Positions 61,512 through 64,000 of a DNA stretch of 64,000 nt are shown one piece after another. The notes beneath the pieces were generated by a model. That model saw nothing but the letters and a program-made list of their open reading frames with translations, had not been told where the DNA came from and ran no database searches. How positions within the stretch are numbered: the stretch's first letter is position 1; each line of letters begins with the position of its first letter. Where the stretch lies: the NCBI RefSeq assembly GCF_023734115.1, contig NZ_AP025737.1:620001-684000 (forward strand), read 5' to 3'. Position numbers and translations under genes: made by a program. The DNA is from Herbiconiux sp. L3-i23. GTDB lineage: Bacteria; Actinomycetota; Actinomycetes; Actinomycetales; Microbacteriaceae.

Positions 61512-62528
61512 ATGCTCTGGCGGTTCGTCGCAGGACGCGTCGGCGCGGCCGTGATCCTCGCGGTCGGCATCGTCATCGTCGCGTTCTCGCTGACCTCGCT
61601 GCTGCCCGGTGACGCGGTGACCTCGCAGCTCGGCGAGCAGGCGGCCGCGAACCCCGAGATCGTGGCGCGATTCCGAGCCCAGTACGGTCTCGACCAGCCG
61701 CTCTACGTGCAGTTCTTCGCCTACCTCGGCAACCTCTTCCAGGGCAATCTCGGCACCTCGCTCGAGAGCCGGCGTCCGGTGCTCACCGACCTCGCTCAGT
61801 TCGGACCCGCCTCGGCGGAACTGGCCCTCACCGCGACGATCATCGCGATCGTCCTCGGCGTGGGCGGGGGAGTGCTCGCCGCGCTCCGCGCCGACAAGAT
61901 CAGCGACCAGGTGCTGCGCGTCGTCAGCCTCGGCGGCGTCTCGGTGCCGCTGTTCTGGCTGAGCCTCATCGCCACCGCGGTGCTCTCGACGAGCCTTCGT
62001 CTCTTCCCCTCGTCGGGGCGGCTCAACCCGGGCGTGCAGCCGCCGCCGCAGGTGACCGGCCTCTACACGATCGACTCGCTCATCGCCGGGAACCTCCCGC
62101 TGTTCGGCCAGGCGGTCTGGCATCTCGTGCTGCCGGCGCTCGTGCTCTCGATGCCGATGATCGGTCTGCTGCTGCGCTTCACCCGCTCGTCGACGCTCGA
62201 AGTGCTGAACAACGAGTACGTGCGCGCGGCTGAGGCGAAGGGGCTGCCGCGCTTCACCATCGTCCGTCGTCACGTGCTCCGCGGGGCACTCGTCCCCGTC
62301 ATCACGGTGCTCGGCACGGCGTTCGCGTCGCTGCTCGCTGGCACCGTGCTCGTCGAGCAGATCTTCGCGTGGCCGGGGATCGGCTCCTACGCGTACCGCA
62401 GCGCCACCAACCTCGACCTCCCCGCCATCGTCGGGGTCACCCTCTTCGTCGCCATGGTCTACGTCGTCATCAACCTGCTGGTCGACGTGCTCTACGGCTT
62501 CATCGACCCGAGGATCCGCGCCGCATGA
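61512..62528 (+). CDS. Dipeptide-type ABC transporter permease (DppB family)
   Basis: A 338-residue membrane protein with about six helices and the DppB layout: FSLTSLLPGDAV after the first helix, RAQYGLDQPLYVQFF, and the EAA loop YVRAAEAKGLPRFTIVRRHVLR. The ATG follows the hairpin with a weak AAAGGC ribosome-binding site. It is coupled to the next permease by an ATGA overlap. Confidence 0.94.
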   Translation: MLWRFVAGRVGAAVILAVGIVIVAFSLTSLLPGDAVTSQLGEQAAANPEIVARFRAQYGLDQPLYVQFFAYLGNLFQGNLGTSLESRRPVLTDLAQFGPASAELALTATIIAIVLGVGGGVLAALRADKISDQVLRVVSLGGVSVPLFWLSLIATAVLSTSLRLFPSSGRLNPGVQPPPQVTGLYTIDSLIAGNLPLFGQAVWHLVLPALVLSMPMIGLLLRFTRSSTLEVLNNEYVRAAEAKGLPRFTIVRRHVLRGALVPVITVLGTAFASLLAGTVLVEQIFAWPGIGSYAYRSATNLDLPAIVGVTLFVAMVYVVINLLVDVLYGFIDPRIRAA

Positions 62529-63436
62529 GCACCCCGACCGCCACTCCCACCCTCGACCTCGACGAGGCCCGCAAGGGACGCTGGGCGCTGCGCCGCCGCC
62601 GACTGCCTCGCGCCTGGCGCCGACCGCTCGCCGTCATCGGCATGGTCGTCATCGCCTTCTGGGTGCTGGTCGCCCTCTTCGCACCGCTGCTCGCCCCGAG
62701 CGATCCGCTCGCGCAGAGCTTCCCGCGTTTCCTGCCGCCGAGCCCCGAGCACCTGTTCGGCACCGACGGCGTCGGCCGCGACGTGCTGTCGCGAGTGATC
62801 TACGGTGCGCAGATCAGCCTGCCCGTCGCCGTGCTGCTCGTCATCCTCTCGGTGATCATCGGCGGCACGATCGGTGCCCTCGCCGGCTTCTTCGGCGGCA
62901 TCGTCGACACCGTGCTGATGCGCATCGTCGACCTGTTCTTCGCCTTCCCCGCGATCATCCTGGCCATGGCGGTCTCGGCGGCGCTCGGCCCCTCGCTCAC
63001 GAATGCGGTGCTCGCCATCGTCGTCGTGTCGTGGCCCGCCTACGCCCGTGTCACCCGTTCTCTCGTGCTGACGCTGCGCGACAGCAACTACATCGCCGCC
63101 AGCCGTCTGCTCGGTGTCTCCTCGACCAGGGCGCTGCTGCGCGAGGTGCTGCCCAACGTCGGAGGCCCGATCCTCGTCCTCGCGACCCTCGAACTCGGCA
63201 ACGCCGTGCTCCTGCTCTCCGGGCTCTCGTTCCTGGGGCTCGGCGCCGTGCCGCCGACGCCCGAGTGGGGTGCCATGGTCTCGGAAGGCGCCCGCGTGTT
63301 CTACAACTACTGGGTGGCGCTGTTCCCCGGCATCGCGATCTTCTCGATCGTGATCGCGTTCAACTTCCTCGGCGACGCGCTCCGAGACGCGCTCGATCCG
63401 CGCGTCTCGCGCGCCGTCGCCGCGAGCGAACTGTGA
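62525..63436 (+). CDS. Dipeptide-type ABC transporter permease (DppC family)
   Basis: A 303-residue membrane protein, the second permease of the complex. It has a basic N-terminus, the FGTDGVGRDVLSRVIYGAQ motif typical of DppC, and the EAA loop YIAASRLLGVSSTRALLREVLP. It starts in the ATGA overlap with the DppB-type gene. The ATPase gene begins 13 bp after its stop. Confidence 0.94.
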   Translation: MSTPTATPTLDLDEARKGRWALRRRRLPRAWRRPLAVIGMVVIAFWVLVALFAPLLAPSDPLAQSFPRFLPPSPEHLFGTDGVGRDVLSRVIYGAQISLPVAVLLVILSVIIGGTIGALAGFFGGIVDTVLMRIVDLFFAFPAIILAMAVSAALGPSLTNAVLAIVVVSWPAYARVTRSLVLTLRDSNYIAASRLLGVSSTRALLREVLPNVGGPILVLATLELGNAVLLLSGLSFLGLGAVPPTPEWGAMVSEGARVFYNYWVALFPGIAIFSIVIAFNFLGDALRDALDPRVSRAVAASEL

Positions 63437-63449
63437 GGATGAGCCGCTC

Positions 63450-64000
63450 ATGAGTCTTCTCGAGATCGACGACCTCCGCATCACCGTCGGAAACCGCGTC
63501 CTCGTCGACGGCGTCTCGCTGCGCGTCGAGGCGGGCGAGGCGGTCGGCGTCGCCGGCGAGAGCGGCAGTGGCAAGACGCTCACCGTGCAGACCGCGCTCG
63601 GATTCCTGCCCGGCGGGGCGAAGGCCACCGGGGAGGTGCGGCTCGACGGGGTCGACGTGCTCACCATGAAGGGCGAGTCGCTCCGCGCCATCCGCGGCGG
63701 TACCGTCGCGATGGTCTTCCAGGACCCGATGACCTCGCTGCACCCCATGCTGACGATCGGCACCCAGCTGACCGAGCACATGCGCACCCATCTGAAGCTC
63801 AGCCGCAAGGCCGCCGAATCGCGTGCGGTCGAGATGCTCGAACTCGTCCGCATCCCCGACGCGCGCGGCGCGCTGTCGGCCTACCCGCACCGGTTCTCGG
63901 GTGGCATGCGTCAGCGCATCGCCATCGCGAGCGCCCTCGCCTGCGAACCGCGCCTGCTGATCGCCGATGAGATCACCACCGCCCTCGACGTCACCGTGCA
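63450..64000 (+). CDS. Dipeptide-type ABC transporter ATPase (DppD/OppD family), 3' end outside the window
   Basis: The visible 183 residues contain Walker A GESGSGKT, the Q-loop MVFQDPMTSLHPM, the signature FSGGMRQR and Walker B LLIADE. After Walker B the usual PTTALDV reads ITTALDV, with Ile in place of the common Pro. An earlier ATG at 63439 runs into a stop, so 63450 is the start. The gene continues beyond 64000, where the C-terminal oligopeptide-ATPase domain and probably a second ATPase follow. Confidence 0.92.
   Translation, partial: MSLLEIDDLRITVGNRVLVDGVSLRVEAGEAVGVAGESGSGKTLTVQTALGFLPGGAKATGEVRLDGVDVLTMKGESLRAIRGGTVAMVFQDPMTSLHPMLTIGTQLTEHMRTHLKLSRKAAESRAVEMLELVRIPDARGALSAYPHRFSGGMRQRIAIASALACEPRLLIADEITTALDVTV

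Noticed and set aside
1-64000. rRNA, tRNA, IS elements or integrase genes
   Set aside because: I looked for rRNA-like and tRNA-like stretches (including CCA-ended cloverleaf patterns) and DDE or tyrosine-recombinase motifs and saw none, but short or degenerate RNAs could be missed without a covariance search.

Overview
The window is high-GC DNA, almost fully coding, with G/C-ending codons. It fits an actinobacterium, most likely a member of the Microbacteriaceae. The reasons are the WXG100/FtsK-type secretion genes, the FGD-type F420 enzymes, a murA-plsC-gpsA-ddl-DUF3515-thiL-rsmD-recG-coaD housekeeping run, a zinc-free L32, and many leaderless starts with a TANNNT-like -10 six bases before the ATG or GTG. 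The genus cannot be told from this sequence.

Region 1 (1-19447) is a co-directional cluster: a fragment of an extracytoplasmic protein, an FHA/helix-turn-helix protein, an 1845-residue Ig/FN3 surface protein, a MoxR ATPase, a DUF58 protein, a membrane transglutaminase-fold protein lacking its catalytic Cys and His, an FHA-FtsK/SpoIIIE (EccC-like) secretion ATPase, two WXG100 proteins, a repetitive probable cargo, two small accessory proteins and a second FHA protein. It looks like a reduced type VII-like secretion system without the usual EccB, EccD, EccE or MycP.

Region 2 (19448-20700) holds three small membrane proteins among dispersed repeats. It ends with a candidate leucine attenuator: a 14-residue leader peptide with three CTT codons and an 11-bp stem. 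Region 3 (20696-34488) is core metabolism: leuC-leuD, murA, plsC, gpsA, ddl, a DUF3515 lipoprotein, thiL, rsmD, an acyl-CoA dehydrogenase, recG and coaD. A second family of palindromic repeats sits between some of these genes.

Region 4 (34489-57692) separates coaD from DUF177-rpmF-rnc, genes usually close together in actinobacteria, and looks like accessory DNA. It starts with three ~87-bp hairpin elements. Next come F420 genes (an LLM oxidoreductase, cofE, fgd), a CYP152 P450, and on the other strand cofC, cofD and a BtuCD/FecCD-type transporter resembling the family proposed to import F420 precursors. After that is a molybdenum-cofactor block (moaA, moaD, moaE, a moaC-mog fusion, moeA, moeZ), a molybdate-sensing TOBE protein and modABC. 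A GH38 alpha-mannosidase with a LacI-type operator and a class III aminotransferase complete the region.

Region 5 (57693-64000) is DUF177-rpmF-rnc, followed by an NTF2-like protein and a dipeptide-type ABC transporter operon that runs off the right edge. I saw no rRNA, tRNA, CRISPR array, IS transposase or integrase.
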